A stretch of 64,000 nucleotides of DNA from Flavobacterium gawalongense (GCF_007097265.1 NZ_VJZP01000014.1:1-64000), one strand, 5' to 3'. Numbered from the stretch's first letter, positions 1-7,690 are shown. Notes: a model not told the origin generated them from the sequence alone. Made by a program: numbers and translations.

Positions 1-75
1 CCGTATACGAGACCCGTACGTACGGTGGTGTGAGAGGCGCACTCCGTTAGTTTCTGGCGGAGCCGTCTACTCGAT
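1..75 (+). mobile_element. 3' end (domains V-VI) of a first group IIC intron, truncated by the window edge
   Basis: The first 75 bases match the last 75 bases of the complete intron at 906-2812 with about five differences by eye, so this is a related but distinct copy. It contains most of the domain V hairpin and the domain VI end finishing in CTACTCGAT. The next base starts the 3' exon, TAGCTGTTGTTCTTG, which is an att-type core (reverse complement of ...ACAGCTA). The rest of the intron lies outside the window. Confidence 0.85.
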
Positions 76-780
76 TAGCTGTTGTTCTTGTTATTTATTT
101 TGATTTAATAAACTTGTCAATTCTTCGAAACTATAAAAAATTATTGCGCCTTCATCTTTCAATTCTTTCTCATTGTTTTCGTTTGCAAATCCATAAACTT
201 TAAATCCTCCTTTTTTTGCTGAAATTACACCAGCTTTACTGTCTTCAATCACAACACATTCGTTTGTTGTAAATCCCATTTCTCTTGAAGCAAATAGAAA
301 TATTTCTGGTTCAGGCTTCCAACTATTAATTTGGTATGAACTGAATATTTTATTTTCAAATTTTTCAATCAAACCTGTTGTTGTTAAATTAAAATTGATT
401 TTTTCTACTGGTCCACTTGAAGCAACACAATAAGAAACGGATAAACTATCAATAAATTCTTTTACACCTTTAATTGGTTTTAAGTTAGTTTTAAACGCTT
501 CGAAAGTTAGTTTTCTATATTCGCTCTCAAAATTGTCAGGCAATTTTTTATTGGTCAAATTCTCAATGTATTGAAAACTATCTTTTAGACTTCTACCATT
601 AAAATTTTTAATTGCATCTTCAATAGTCATTTCCAGACCGAATTCTTTTGCCATTGAAAGTAATATTTGATTTCCAATTATTTCACTATCAACCAAAACT
701 CCGTCACAATCAAAAATTATGCATTTAATGTCTTTCATAGTCTTCTTTAATTCACTGCGTTTTTTTAGAATAACAGCTAA
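76..780 (-). mobile_element. integron-type gene cassette carrying the HAD hydrolase
   Basis: Read on the minus strand, the unit begins right after the G of G|TTAGCTGTTATTC (from 780 downward), carries one gene, and ends in CAAGAACAACAGCTA (90 down to 76). The end is the reverse complement of the start apart from minor changes. In integrons this complementarity arises because the first bases of an inserted cassette come from its own attC. The remainder of its attC is split off by the intron at 1-75. That it is a cassette is inference from this structure; excision has not been shown. Confidence 0.65.
91..738 (-). CDS. HAD-superfamily hydrolase, beta-phosphoglucomutase-like (subfamily IA)
   Basis: A 215-residue soluble protein of the HAD phosphatase fold, probably a sugar-phosphate phosphatase or phosphomutase. 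Motif I is FDCDGVLVDSE near residues 9-19, giving the nucleophile and acid/base Asp pair. Motif II lies in VASSGPVEK, and motifs III/IV are KPEPEIF and VIEDSKAGV. Length and the helical cap between motifs I and II are normal for the family. The substrate cannot be read from the sequence. It is the only gene of an integron-type cassette and starts about 42 bases after the cassette boundary, the usual short spacing. No promoter is obvious inside the unit, so it may depend on outside transcription. Confidence 0.85.
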   Translation of the reverse strand: MKDIKCIIFDCDGVLVDSEIIGNQILLSMAKEFGLEMTIEDAIKNFNGRSLKDSFQYIENLTNKKLPDNFESEYRKLTFEAFKTNLKPIKGVKEFIDSLSVSYCVASSGPVEKINFNLTTTGLIEKFENKIFSSYQINSWKPEPEIFLFASREMGFTTNECVVIEDSKAGVISAKKGGFKVYGFANENNEKELKDEGAIIFYSFEELTSLLNQNK

Positions 781-905
781 CGTTCCCGCGCTATTGCGAT
801 GGTGGGAGATTAATAATTATTTATTTTTCCGTTTTGCCGATTTTCAGCAAATACAAACTGTAATTTAAATTCAAGACTATTGCCCCACTATTGCAAAGCG
901 TGTGT
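776..905 (-). other. attC-like recombination site, part interrupted by the group IIC intron
   Basis: An imperfect palindrome has arms 788-806 (GCGCTATTGCGATGGTGGG) and 883-900 (CCCCACTATTGCAAAGCG). Outside them lie core boxes AGCTAAC at 775-781 and, across the intron, TGTAGGGC at 2813-2820. Rejoined, the site reads core, stem arm, about 75-base spacer, stem arm, core, the layout of an attC site folding from the bottom strand. It separates the GNAT unit from the HAD unit. Core sequences deviate from the classical GTTRRRY at some positions, so the assignment is inferred from structure. Confidence 0.6.
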
Positions 906-2812
906 GTGTGCCCTGCATGAGCAGGACACACTCTGTAAGCTCGATTAAAAAATTGAAAAATACAAATTTCGGATTATAAATCAAACTTACGGAGTGTTAT
1001 TTTTCCAGAGGGTGTAAGTCCCTTATGAGCGGATTGAAACCCCGAATCATTAGTACGTCGCAAGGTGGTTTACCGTGAGGTATGCACTGAAGGAAGCGAA
1101 CCGACAAAGTCCGGTACTGACGAACAGAAACGGCATAAGAGGCTGTTATGCGAGGATAAGCAAGCACACCATTGCAACGTCCGAAGATTACCAAAATCGT
1201 ATTTCAGTAGATGCCGCAGGGATTGGACAAAGGAAAAAGCTCTTACCAGGGGAGGTCTCTTAGATTACGTGTTAATCACAAAGAGAAGTCAGCAGAAGTC
1301 ATAGTACTTGGGGCAACGAGCCACGCTAAAAGGCATGGAGGTCTCACAATCAAGGAAGGACAGAACGCAAAATGGTTCTTAATTTTCAACGGAATCCGCC
1401 ACGGCAGATAGCCTTGAAAAACGAGAACAGGTTTAAACGATTAAAAGAACAAAATGATTGAGAGAGTAGTACATCCTTATAATCTACAAAAAGCTTTAGA
1501 ACAAGTGATTTCCAACAAGGGAAGCGCAGGAGTTGATGGTATAAAAACCACCCAACTCAAGATGCTATTTCCAGATATGAAACCACAATTGCTCGAAGCC
1601 GTAAGGCAAGGAAACTATTTGCCTCAACCCATTTTAGGTGTGGAGATTACTAAAGGAAACGGTAAAACCCGACTTTTGGGAATTCCCACCACCACTGACC
1701 GAGTCCTGCAACAAGCCGTATCGCAAGTAATTGCGCCACTATTTGAACCCATTTTTAGGGCCAATAGTTACGGATTTAGACCTAGCAAAAACGCTCGACA
1801 AGCTGTGGGGCAAGCCAAGGAATACATTCATCAAGGGTTGAATCACATTGTAGATATCGACCTAAAGAACTTCTTTGACGAAGTTGACCATTGTTTATTG
1901 CTGAATTTGGTGTACCAAAAAGTGAAATGTAAAACTACTCTTCGCTTGATACGAAAATGGTTGCGAGTCCCGATGCAAACTAACGGTAAGTTACAAAAGA
2001 GACGTAAAGGTGTTCCACAAGGTTCTCCTTTAAGTCCGTTGCTGTCTAATATCTTACTCCATGAATTGGATAAAGAAATGACCAGACGTAAACTGAAATT
2101 TGTACGCTATGCCGATGATTTTAGTATCTATTGCAAATCACAGAACCAAGCCAAGGCTACGGCAGTAGTGATTGCCAAATTCTTGAAAACGAAGCTCAAA
2201 CTCACTATCAACACAGAGAAAAGCGGGATTAGACGTCCTGTTCACTTCACTTTGTTAGGATTTGGATTTGTACCCACGTATCAAAAAGGGAGCAAAAACC
2301 AATACCAGTTGGTTGTGGCAGAAAAGGCATGGAAAAAGCTAAAAGAAAGACTTAAGAGTATTAGCCGCAAAACCGCACCAGTCAAGCTAGAAGAGCGTCT
2401 TGCCAAGATAAAAGAAGTGCAACGAGGATGGTTAAACTATTTTCGGGGAACGAGTATTGCGGGCAAATTGCGAGCTATAGACGGCTGGCTAAGAAATCGA
2501 CTTCGTTATTGTATTTGGCATGACTGGAAAAAGCCCGAAAGGAAGAGGAAGAATCTCATACGATTGGGAGTTGACCAAGATCACGCCTATGCATTTAGTC
2601 GAACTCGCAAAGGCGGTTGGGCAATTGCACAAAGTCCTATTTTGAATACAACCATTACTTTGAAACGCCTAAAACAAAGAGGTTATCAGTCCTTAACTGA
2701 TGTTTATATCGAATTGAACCCATCTTTTTGCGAACCGCCGTATACGTGACCCGTACGTACGGTGGTGCGAGAGGCGCAGTCCGTCAGTTTCTGGCGGACC
2801 CGTCTACTCGAT
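906..2812 (+). mobile_element. complete group IIC intron (IIC-attC type) with reverse transcriptase
   Basis: A 1907-bp retroelement that splices as RNA and reinserts by target-primed reverse transcription. The 5' end GTGTGCCCTGCATGAG matches the GUGUGCCCGGCAUG start of the Oceanobacillus iheyensis group IIC intron. The 3' part has the IIC-type domain V, GAACCGCCGTATACG paired with CGTACGTACGGTGGT, with a CGC triad in place of AGC. Domain VI ends in CTACTCGAT at 2812. The exon junction is ...GCGTGTGT|TGTAGGGC, inside an att core. The intron is antisense to the cassette genes, as known for introns targeting attC. The 3' end is firm because two copies diverge after it; the 5' end is by similarity. 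Confidence 0.85.
1454..2749 (+). CDS. ltrA: group II intron-encoded reverse transcriptase/maturase (class C)
   Basis: A 431-residue protein that helps the intron fold and splice and copies intron RNA into DNA at the target. The RT domain occupies roughly residues 1-290, with the block GVPQGSPLSPLLSN and the catalytic YADD motif in RYADDFSIYC. The maturase (GIIM) domain follows at about 300-400, including QRGWLNYFRGTS and the RLRYCIWHDWKKP segment. No HNH endonuclease domain is present, as expected for group IIC proteins that use structured single-stranded targets. The frame is intact, so the element may be active. Its C-terminal codons run into domain V (ending EPPYT), a common overlap in compact IIC introns. 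Confidence 0.95.
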   Translation: MIERVVHPYNLQKALEQVISNKGSAGVDGIKTTQLKMLFPDMKPQLLEAVRQGNYLPQPILGVEITKGNGKTRLLGIPTTTDRVLQQAVSQVIAPLFEPIFRANSYGFRPSKNARQAVGQAKEYIHQGLNHIVDIDLKNFFDEVDHCLLLNLVYQKVKCKTTLRLIRKWLRVPMQTNGKLQKRRKGVPQGSPLSPLLSNILLHELDKEMTRRKLKFVRYADDFSIYCKSQNQAKATAVVIAKFLKTKLKLTINTEKSGIRRPVHFTLLGFGFVPTYQKGSKNQYQLVVAEKAWKKLKERLKSISRKTAPVKLEERLAKIKEVQRGWLNYFRGTSIAGKLRAIDGWLRNRLRYCIWHDWKKPERKRKNLIRLGVDQDHAYAFSRTRKGGWAIAQSPILNTTITLKRLKQRGYQSLTDVYIELNPSFCEPPYT

Positions 2813-2830
2813 TGTAGGGCGTAACAATAT
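2813..2830 (-). other. 3' exon: att core and inverse core of the GNAT cassette
   Basis: TGTAGGGCGTAAC directly follows the intron. The same motif, TTGTAGGGCATAAC read on the minus strand, begins the GNAT unit at 3557. The intron entered between GT and TGTAGGGC, equivalent to the position used by the first intron before TAGCTG. Confidence 0.6.
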
Positions 2831-2943
2831 GCGCAAACAATTTCCGTTTCTATTTGAATTCTGCTTTTCGCTTCCGTTTAGACAAAGATTGGCTTGAGTA
2901 TTTTTTGCTTTACGATTTCTGTCTTATGTACGTTTTGTGACAA

Positions 2944-3507
2944 TCAATTTTTCCATTCTTCTTTTAGAATACTATAAACGTAAGTTCCTTCACTTTCTCC
3001 ATAAGATTGAATGTTGTAATTTCTCAAAAATCCCTCTTTAATGGCTCCAATTTTTTCTATTGCCTTTTGTGATTTTAGGTTTTTTATATCGATCTTAAAT
3101 TCTACTCTTCTTAAATTTAGAGTGTTAAAACAATAATCTAAGAGAAGTTCTTTACAAATTGCATTTATACCTGTTCCTTGAAACTTTTCACCAATCCAAG
3201 TCCATCCTATTTCTAATCTCTTATTCTGAAAACTAAGATTTCCAAACATTGTCAATCCTATTGGACTATTATCTTCCTTTCTAATAATTATTAGAGGGTA
3301 AAGTTCTTTTTCTTTTTTTGAATTTAGACAGAACTTAAAATAATCCATTAAATCATTTCTGTTTTTTACTCTTGCTCCAAATTCGCCTAATTCTTTATTA
3401 TAGCTTATAGATTCTATTTTGTCGATATCATTAATGGATAAAGGGCGTAATAAAATTGACTCGTTTTCAAGAATCAATTCAGTTGAAAAAAAAAATTCTA
3501 AGTTCAT
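2944..3507 (-). CDS. GNAT-family N-acetyltransferase (RimJ/RimL-like)
   Basis: A 187-residue cytoplasmic acetyl-CoA-dependent acetyltransferase. The acetyl-CoA-binding motif A region is GWTWIGEKFQGTGINAICKE (about residues 111-130). The C-terminal beta6-beta7 part includes RRVEFKIDIKNLKSQKAIEKIGA up to a hydrophobic GFLRNY. This resembles enzymes that modify ribosomal proteins, amino acids or antibiotics, but the acceptor cannot be deduced. The gene is the only reading frame of an integron-type cassette and starts about 50 bases inside its boundary. GNAT genes are typical cassette cargo, and a resistance or detoxification role is possible but unproven. Confidence 0.88.
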   Translation of the reverse strand: MNLEFFFSTELILENESILLRPLSINDIDKIESISYNKELGEFGARVKNRNDLMDYFKFCLNSKKEKELYPLIIIRKEDNSPIGLTMFGNLSFQNKRLEIGWTWIGEKFQGTGINAICKELLLDYCFNTLNLRRVEFKIDIKNLKSQKAIEKIGAIKEGFLRNYNIQSYGESEGTYVYSILKEEWKN

Positions 3508-3544
3508 TTTTGTAATTGTATATATCGGTCTTGATTTTGCGAAG

Positions 3545-3640
3545 TTATGCCCTACAACTTGTTTATACCAGCCACAAAGTGGCTACAATCCACCCAAATT
3601 AGGTTGGCTTTGTGCCATAAAATGGCTTTTTGTTGTTTTG
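3545..3640 (-). other. att-like imperfect palindrome between recombinase remnant and GNAT cassette
   Basis: GCCCTACAAC (3549-3558) is the reverse complement of the GTTGTAGGGC core. It is followed by an imperfect inverted repeat: TTTATACCAGCCACAAAG (3562-3579) faces CTTTGTGCCATAAA (3608-3621). Its place immediately after the recombinase gene and before the first cassette fits an attI-like or attC-like site. Confidence 0.5.
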
Positions 3641-3659
3641 TAAATTTATAAAAAAAACA

Positions 3660-3989
3660 TTACAAATCATCAAATGGACTTTTAATTTGTTGAATGTTTT
3701 TTGTGCTTACGTGAGTGTAAATTTCGGTGGTTTTACTACTGTTATGCCCTAGGAGTTCTTGTATATATCTTAAATCGGTTCCGTTTTCTAGTAGATGGGT
3801 GGCATAACTGTGCCGCAACCAGTGTAAACTTACTGGCTTGCTTATTTTTGATTTTGTTAATGCTTGTTTAAGTACATTAGATAAGCTTCGTTCGTCATAT
3901 TTTGTATTCTCTATTTGACCTTCAAATAACCATGTTTTGGGTTTAAGCATAGTATAATAATCACGAAGCATTTCTAATATTTTAGGCAC
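3660..3989 (-). pseudogene. truncated tyrosine recombinase (integron-integrase/XerD-like), C-terminal half only
   Basis: The readable protein covers only the last ~109 residues of a phage-integrase-fold enzyme. It keeps the second catalytic cluster [15 protein letters not shown] (His, Arg II, His), the LLGH histidine and the nucleophilic Tyr in KTTEIYTHV, and ends SPFDDL. The DNA-binding N-terminal SAM-like domain and the first catalytic Arg are missing. Homology starts at about 3989, exactly where a MITE-like repeat begins, and the frame upstream of that point is repeat sequence. The gene lies beside cassette boundaries and att-like sites, so it was probably the cassette recombinase; alternatively it is a common Bacteroidota integrase unrelated to the cassettes. 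It cannot be active as it stands. Confidence 0.8.
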
Positions 3990-4192
3990 CAAAGGATAAA
4001 ATAGGACACACAGATAACACGGATTGAACGGATTTTGCACAGATTTAAATAACAGTTTGATTCACCAAGTAAAAAAATCCGTGTAAATCGGTATAATCTG
4101 TACAATCTGTGGGCTAATATTTATGCTTTATAAATGTACAAACGACGAAAATTGTATTCGAAATGATTTTAGTCCGCATTACGGATAGTCAT
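3989..4192. mobile_element. MITE-like repeat, copy A (one terminus missing)
   Basis: About 200 bp that match, in inverse orientation and at roughly 95% by eye, the complete copy at 53366-53590. The preserved end reads CCGCATTACGGATAGTCAT. The opposite terminal repeat is absent, and the matching stops inside the recombinase remnant. It contains the motif pair AACACGGATTGAACGGATTTTG and AAATCCGTGTAAATCGG, which can pair. No coding capacity was seen. Confidence 0.75.
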
Positions 4193-4431
4193 ATATTATT
4201 ATTGCGTGAAGGATGGCAGTGAAAATCCTCCCGATTTTTCTTCGGGAGATTACTTCACCTAGTCGTTATTTTTAATAGGTGTTCAGTGAACTTCGTTTGC
4301 AACGTACAGCCTGACCTTGTTGCTGAAAAAACAGTGTGTTTTATACAATAGTACTGCAACGAGGGCACGCCCGTAAAAAAAATCGTATTGTAAAATAACG
4401 AGACAAATTTTGCTTGAATGTTGTTCGGTTG
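4193..4431. other. intergenic, degenerate repeat-like sequence
   Basis: No gene was recognised. There is a small hairpin CTCCCGATTTTTCTTCGGGAG near 4230-4251 and GC-richer patches (GGATGGCAGTGAAAATCC, GAGGGCACGCCCG) unlike the AT-rich surroundings. These resemble dispersed intergenic repeats found in Flavobacterium genomes, but only weakly. The hairpin could terminate the operon that ends at 4432. Confidence 0.35.
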
Positions 4432-5238
4432 CTATTCTATTGCTGAAACAGATTTGAACTTTTTCATATGATGATTGGAGATCATTTCATTGATGATTGG
4501 AGGCAACAACTTGTCTGCCAGCAAAAATAATTTGTTGATTCGTCCGGGTATAATAATTTCTTTTCGGTTTAATAAACCTTTAATGGCTATTGGCGCGACG
4601 TCTTCCGGGTCCATTATTGACATGCGCATCAGCCAGTTATTTGATTTATTGGTCGCCATAACAGATGCATTTGTGTTCATACCGCCAGGGCAAATTACAC
4701 TTACATTTATACCATCAGATCTCAATTCCCTACGCAGGCTTTTTGAAAAGAAATAGATATACGATTTGGTGGCTCCATACACTTGTTTTTTTGCCAGAAA
4801 AAAGAAACTGCACAGGCTGCCTACATTTAAAATATGGGAAGGTTTATTACTCTTTAACATGTCAAGAAACAGGCTGGTGAGCAGGGTAGTGGCGATCACA
4901 TTTAATTTTAGCTGCTTTTGATAAAAAGAGACACTTCCTTCGCTGAATAACATGGTGCTTCCTATTCCTACATTATTGATGAGCATATTTACGGAGAGCC
5001 GAAGTTGCTCTACTTCTTTAAATACCCAAATGCAATTCTCTTCAATTGTAAGGTCTTTTTCAAGAGCTATTACATCAACTTTGTATTTTTGTTTTATGAA
5101 TTCGGCCAGCGCATAAAGTTTAGAGTCGGGTAGTGCCACAAGGATTAGATTCATTTTTCTATTGGCACACTCTATTGCCAATGCTTTTCCAAATCCTTCA
5201 CTGGCTCCCGTTATCAAAGTATAAAAATGGTTATGCAT
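4432..5238 (-). CDS. short-chain dehydrogenase/reductase, operon copy 1
   Basis: A 268-residue classical SDR oxidoreductase using NAD(P)H. It shows the cofactor glycine motif TGASEGFG (residues 10-17), the NNVG motif (about 88-91), the catalytic Ser in LNVGSLCSFF and YGATK with catalytic Tyr and Lys. The PGGMNTN segment follows. The hydrophobic C-terminal tail (RINKLFLLADKLLPP) resembles SDRs acting on membrane or acyl substrates; the substrate is unknown. It is the last gene of a four-gene operon and its start overlaps the end of the epimerase gene by 8 bases, so translation is probably coupled. A close paralog is at 9679-10512, about 80% identical by eye, far closer than the other gene pairs of the two operons. 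Confidence 0.85.
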   Translation of the reverse strand: MHNHFYTLITGASEGFGKALAIECANRKMNLILVALPDSKLYALAEFIKQKYKVDVIALEKDLTIEENCIWVFKEVEQLRLSVNMLINNVGIGSTMLFSEGSVSFYQKQLKLNVIATTLLTSLFLDMLKSNKPSHILNVGSLCSFFFLAKKQVYGATKSYIYFFSKSLRRELRSDGINVSVICPGGMNTNASVMATNKSNNWLMRMSIMDPEDVAPIAIKGLLNRKEIIIPGRINKLFLLADKLLPPIINEMISNHHMKKFKSVSAIE

Positions 5239-6220
5239 GGGATTGATTTTTTAAAAATTGGATTGTTTCTTGAAGCCCTTCTCTTAAAGGAGTAATTTGA
5301 TATCCCAATTGACGGATTGCTTTCTCACTGCTAAAAATTTTGTTGCAGAAAATTTGTCGGATGCCTTTTTCTGTCACATAAGGTTCTTTATTGGTTGTTT
5401 TGTACTGTATCCATTGTAGCGCAGCCCATGTTTTTATAAAAAATTCATGTGTCTCTATAAGTCTGGCTTTTGTTCCCGAAAGAGAACGAACGGTTTGAAA
5501 AAAATCCAAAAAAGATATATTTTCTCCCCCCAGTATATATTTTTCTCCTCCTGTCCCATTAGCCATCGCAAGAATATGACCATTGACTACATCGTCAATA
5601 TAACAGTAATTGGCTGTCAGGCTGCCTGGTTTGGGAATGAAAGTGAGATTCCCTTTGATGAATTTTTTTATTACCGTGTTTACACTGATAGGATGGGTTT
5701 CAATACCGGGACCAAATACTTTTGAAGGGGACACAATGACCGTAAACAATCCTTTATGGGCATAATCAGCAACGAGGTTTTCGGCCAGGAATTTTGTGAT
5801 ATCATAGTCATTATCAAACGAAGTAATACGTGAATTATCTTCGCACATAGGCTCTTTCAAGGATGGTCCTATTACACTGCAACTACTGGTGAATACAAAT
5901 TTTTTAACGCCCGTTTCAAGGGATTTTTCCAGCATATTACGAGTTCCTTCTACGTTTATTTCATGAAAAAGGCTGGGGTCTTTATCAAATATTTTTACCA
6001 GAGCAGCCGTATGATATACTTGTTCGCATTCCTTAATAGCAGCTGTAATGGATTGTTTGTCAGTAATGTCACCAGTAAAGGCTCGAATGTTTTTATGCAT
6101 AGGAACATGGACTGAATCAGGGTTTCTGACCAATACATTTATGTCGTTTCCACGTTCGGCCAGGGTAAGTGCAAGTTGATGTCCAACAAATCCTGTTGCG
6201 CCTGTTATTAAAATTTTCAT
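5231..6220 (-). CDS. NAD-dependent epimerase/dehydratase (extended SDR), operon copy 1
   Basis: A 329-residue Rossmann-fold enzyme of the extended SDR group, most like dihydroflavonol-4-reductase or 3-beta-hydroxysteroid-dehydrogenase relatives. The dinucleotide-binding motif is GATGFVG (residues 7-13), a catalytic Ser lies in VFTSSCSVIGPS, and the Tyr-Lys pair is in YDITK. The ending FLKNQSHA is shared with the paralog at 10502-11494. It overlaps the upstream CPBP gene by 4 bases (ATGA) and the downstream SDR by 8, a tight operon. Two consecutive reductases suggest successive reductions on a lipid-like compound; this is inference. Confidence 0.85.
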   Translation of the reverse strand: MKILITGATGFVGHQLALTLAERGNDINVLVRNPDSVHVPMHKNIRAFTGDITDKQSITAAIKECEQVYHTAALVKIFDKDPSLFHEINVEGTRNMLEKSLETGVKKFVFTSSCSVIGPSLKEPMCEDNSRITSFDNDYDITKFLAENLVADYAHKGLFTVIVSPSKVFGPGIETHPISVNTVIKKFIKGNLTFIPKPGSLTANYCYIDDVVNGHILAMANGTGGEKYILGGENISFLDFFQTVRSLSGTKARLIETHEFFIKTWAALQWIQYKTTNKEPYVTEKGIRQIFCNKIFSSEKAIRQLGYQITPLREGLQETIQFLKNQSHA

Positions 6221-6927
6221 AGTCTTGCTATTTTAGAGGGATATAAATAAGACCGATAAATAGTAAGTTCGTAAACCAATGAAACACCAATATGAAGAAT
6301 GATAGCTGGCCATGCGGCATTAAATAGGATACTTAAAAAACAAACCAATATTCCAAAAGGGATGCAAGCTAACATCTCTTTTTTGCTGTTAAAAATGTGT
6401 AGTAATACATAAAGAAAAACATTTCCCGTAACAGCTGCATTTATTCCTACCCAACCGATACTATCAAAAAGTAAAAAACCTCTAAACCATAATTCATAAA
6501 CAAACAGGAATAAAACCCGGACGATGAAATAACTGATAAAAAAAGGGGAAGATAAATGAACAGTGCTTTTAAAGGGCTCTTGTGTTTTTTGGGAAGCATA
6601 TTTACTTTGTTTGAATACAATGGTTAGGATTAGTATAAAAATTAAAATGTATAAGAAAACAAAAGAGCGATCCAAGATTTCATTACCGATTAAAACTTTC
6701 CAAATGGAATGTTTCAACAGTACGATAGGAATAATCCCGATCCAAATTATTCCCATGATGTGAAAGCCGATAAGATTCCTTGGATTTGACGTGAAGATCT
6801 CTTCATCATTAATTAATCTTTGGCTATTGTTAATTTTACTTATCCAACTGAATAAAAAAAACGTAACATAACAAAAGAGATATACCATAATGGTTGTTGT
6901 TTGCATGGGAATTTTTTTAAGGTTCAT
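6217..6927 (-). CDS. CPBP-family (Abi/CAAX-like) membrane protein, operon copy 1
   Basis: A 236-residue integral membrane protein with about seven hydrophobic segments. The family motif is present in reduced form: YELWFRGFLL near residue 147, keeping the second Glu and the Arg of the usual EExxxR; HIFNSKKE follows, then LHIGVSLVYE. Family members include glutamic intramembrane proteases that cleave prenylated proteins and others of unknown role. Loss of the first Glu of the motif makes proteolytic activity uncertain. It overlaps the DUF6134 gene by 11 bases and the epimerase by 4. The paralog at 11491-12180 keeps the same motif variant, so the change is ancestral to both. Confidence 0.75.
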   Translation of the reverse strand: MNLKKIPMQTTTIMVYLFCYVTFFLFSWISKINNSQRLINDEEIFTSNPRNLIGFHIMGIIWIGIIPIVLLKHSIWKVLIGNEILDRSFVFLYILIFILILTIVFKQSKYASQKTQEPFKSTVHLSSPFFISYFIVRVLFLFVYELWFRGFLLFDSIGWVGINAAVTGNVFLYVLLHIFNSKKEMLACIPFGILVCFLSILFNAAWPAIILHIGVSLVYELTIYRSYLYPSKIARL

Positions 6928-7690
6928 GAATTATTTCAATTGAATAAAACGAATTGTTGATCTTTATTTTGGTGCAAATTCCACCTTCGTAATAAAAGCT
7001 ATTACTGTTACCATCCGGAAGCTTGATTTTATATCCGCCATCATGCGTTTTCGTTACTTTGGTAAAGCATTGTTGTTTGTCACAATACACTAATTGTGTA
7101 TCTATTGGTTCTAAAAAATACATGCTTAACAGGTTTGTACCAATAAAGGGGAAGCTTAGTTTTTCCTTTTCACCATTTTCCATTACTTCGTATTTATCCG
7201 TTACAAAGCTTGTTTGTTTATCCAGTTTTATTATGCCGTTGGTTTTTCGGAATTGGGAAGAATGAATAAGTTTTCCATTTTCAAAAGTTGATGATTCTTT
7301 TACCGATACAGTAATCAAAAAAAAGAGATGGGTTTTTATTTCAGAAATCAATAGTAGGTTTGATTTATTGCCAACAATTTTTTTTTCAAGTTGCAACCTG
7401 CCAATATCATTTCCACCCCGTATTATTTTATAATTCAATTGTAGATTTTGAGCTTTTGATACTATTGAAACAAGGAACAAAAGACTTAACATAAAAATCG
7501 AAAAATTCCTACGGATATGGGTTTTTAAAAATTCGTTTATTTGTAAAATTTTCTTTACCCAAGTTTGGTTGTGGTATTTTTTTAATAAAATATAAATCAG
7601 AAACGGTATCATGACTGCTATTTTAAGTTGATGAATGATGTCTAACCTTTCAGCAAGACTAAAGAAGGTAACAATCGTTACAAATTTCAT
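6917..7690 (-). CDS. DUF6134-like exported protein, first gene of operon copy 1
   Basis: A 257-residue protein with an N-terminal hydrophobic stretch, a second hydrophobic helix (IFMLSLLFLVSIVSKAQ) that may act as signal sequence or anchor, and a conserved beta-rich domain from about residue 80 (LNYKIIRGGNDIGRLQLEKK...). DUF6134 proteins have no known function. Comparison with the paralog at 12191-12886, which begins MILFIIYTLLKKY, suggests the true start may be the internal Met of MIPFLIYILLKKY (base 7612). A paired Cys motif YCDKQQC is kept in both copies. It leads the operon, with no clear -7 box upstream. Confidence 0.65.
   Translation of the reverse strand: MKFVTIVTFFSLAERLDIIHQLKIAVMIPFLIYILLKKYHNQTWVKKILQINEFLKTHIRRNFSIFMLSLLFLVSIVSKAQNLQLNYKIIRGGNDIGRLQLEKKIVGNKSNLLLISEIKTHLFFLITVSVKESSTFENGKLIHSSQFRKTNGIIKLDKQTSFVTDKYEVMENGEKEKLSFPFIGTNLLSMYFLEPIDTQLVYCDKQQCFTKVTKTHDGGYKIKLPDGNSNSFYYEGGICTKIKINNSFYSIEIIHEP

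Larger units (their letters stand above)
781..3557 (-). mobile_element. integron-type gene cassette carrying the GNAT gene, with an intron in its attC
   Basis: On the minus strand the unit starts immediately after G in G|TTGTAGGGCATAAC (from 3557 downward) and its inverse core near the far end reads GTTACGCCCTACAA (2826 to 2813), nearly a perfect reverse complement of the start. This matched pair is characteristic of integron cassettes. The 1907-bp group IIC intron on the opposite strand interrupts the attC. Without it the cassette would be about 0.87 kb with one gene. Confidence 0.65.

Noticed and set aside
773..905. Transcription terminator upstream of the intron as the target of a group IIC intron
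   Set aside because: Group IIC introns often insert after terminators, but the palindrome here has a long spacer, no T-run, and matched core boxes on both sides, which fits attC better.
997..1411. Several short open frames on both strands upstream of the intron reverse transcriptase
   Set aside because: They lie in the structured RNA part (domains I-IV) of the group II intron and match no protein.
6217..6927. Active CAAX-type glutamic protease
   Set aside because: The first Glu of the EExxxR motif is absent in both paralogs, so activity cannot be claimed from sequence.
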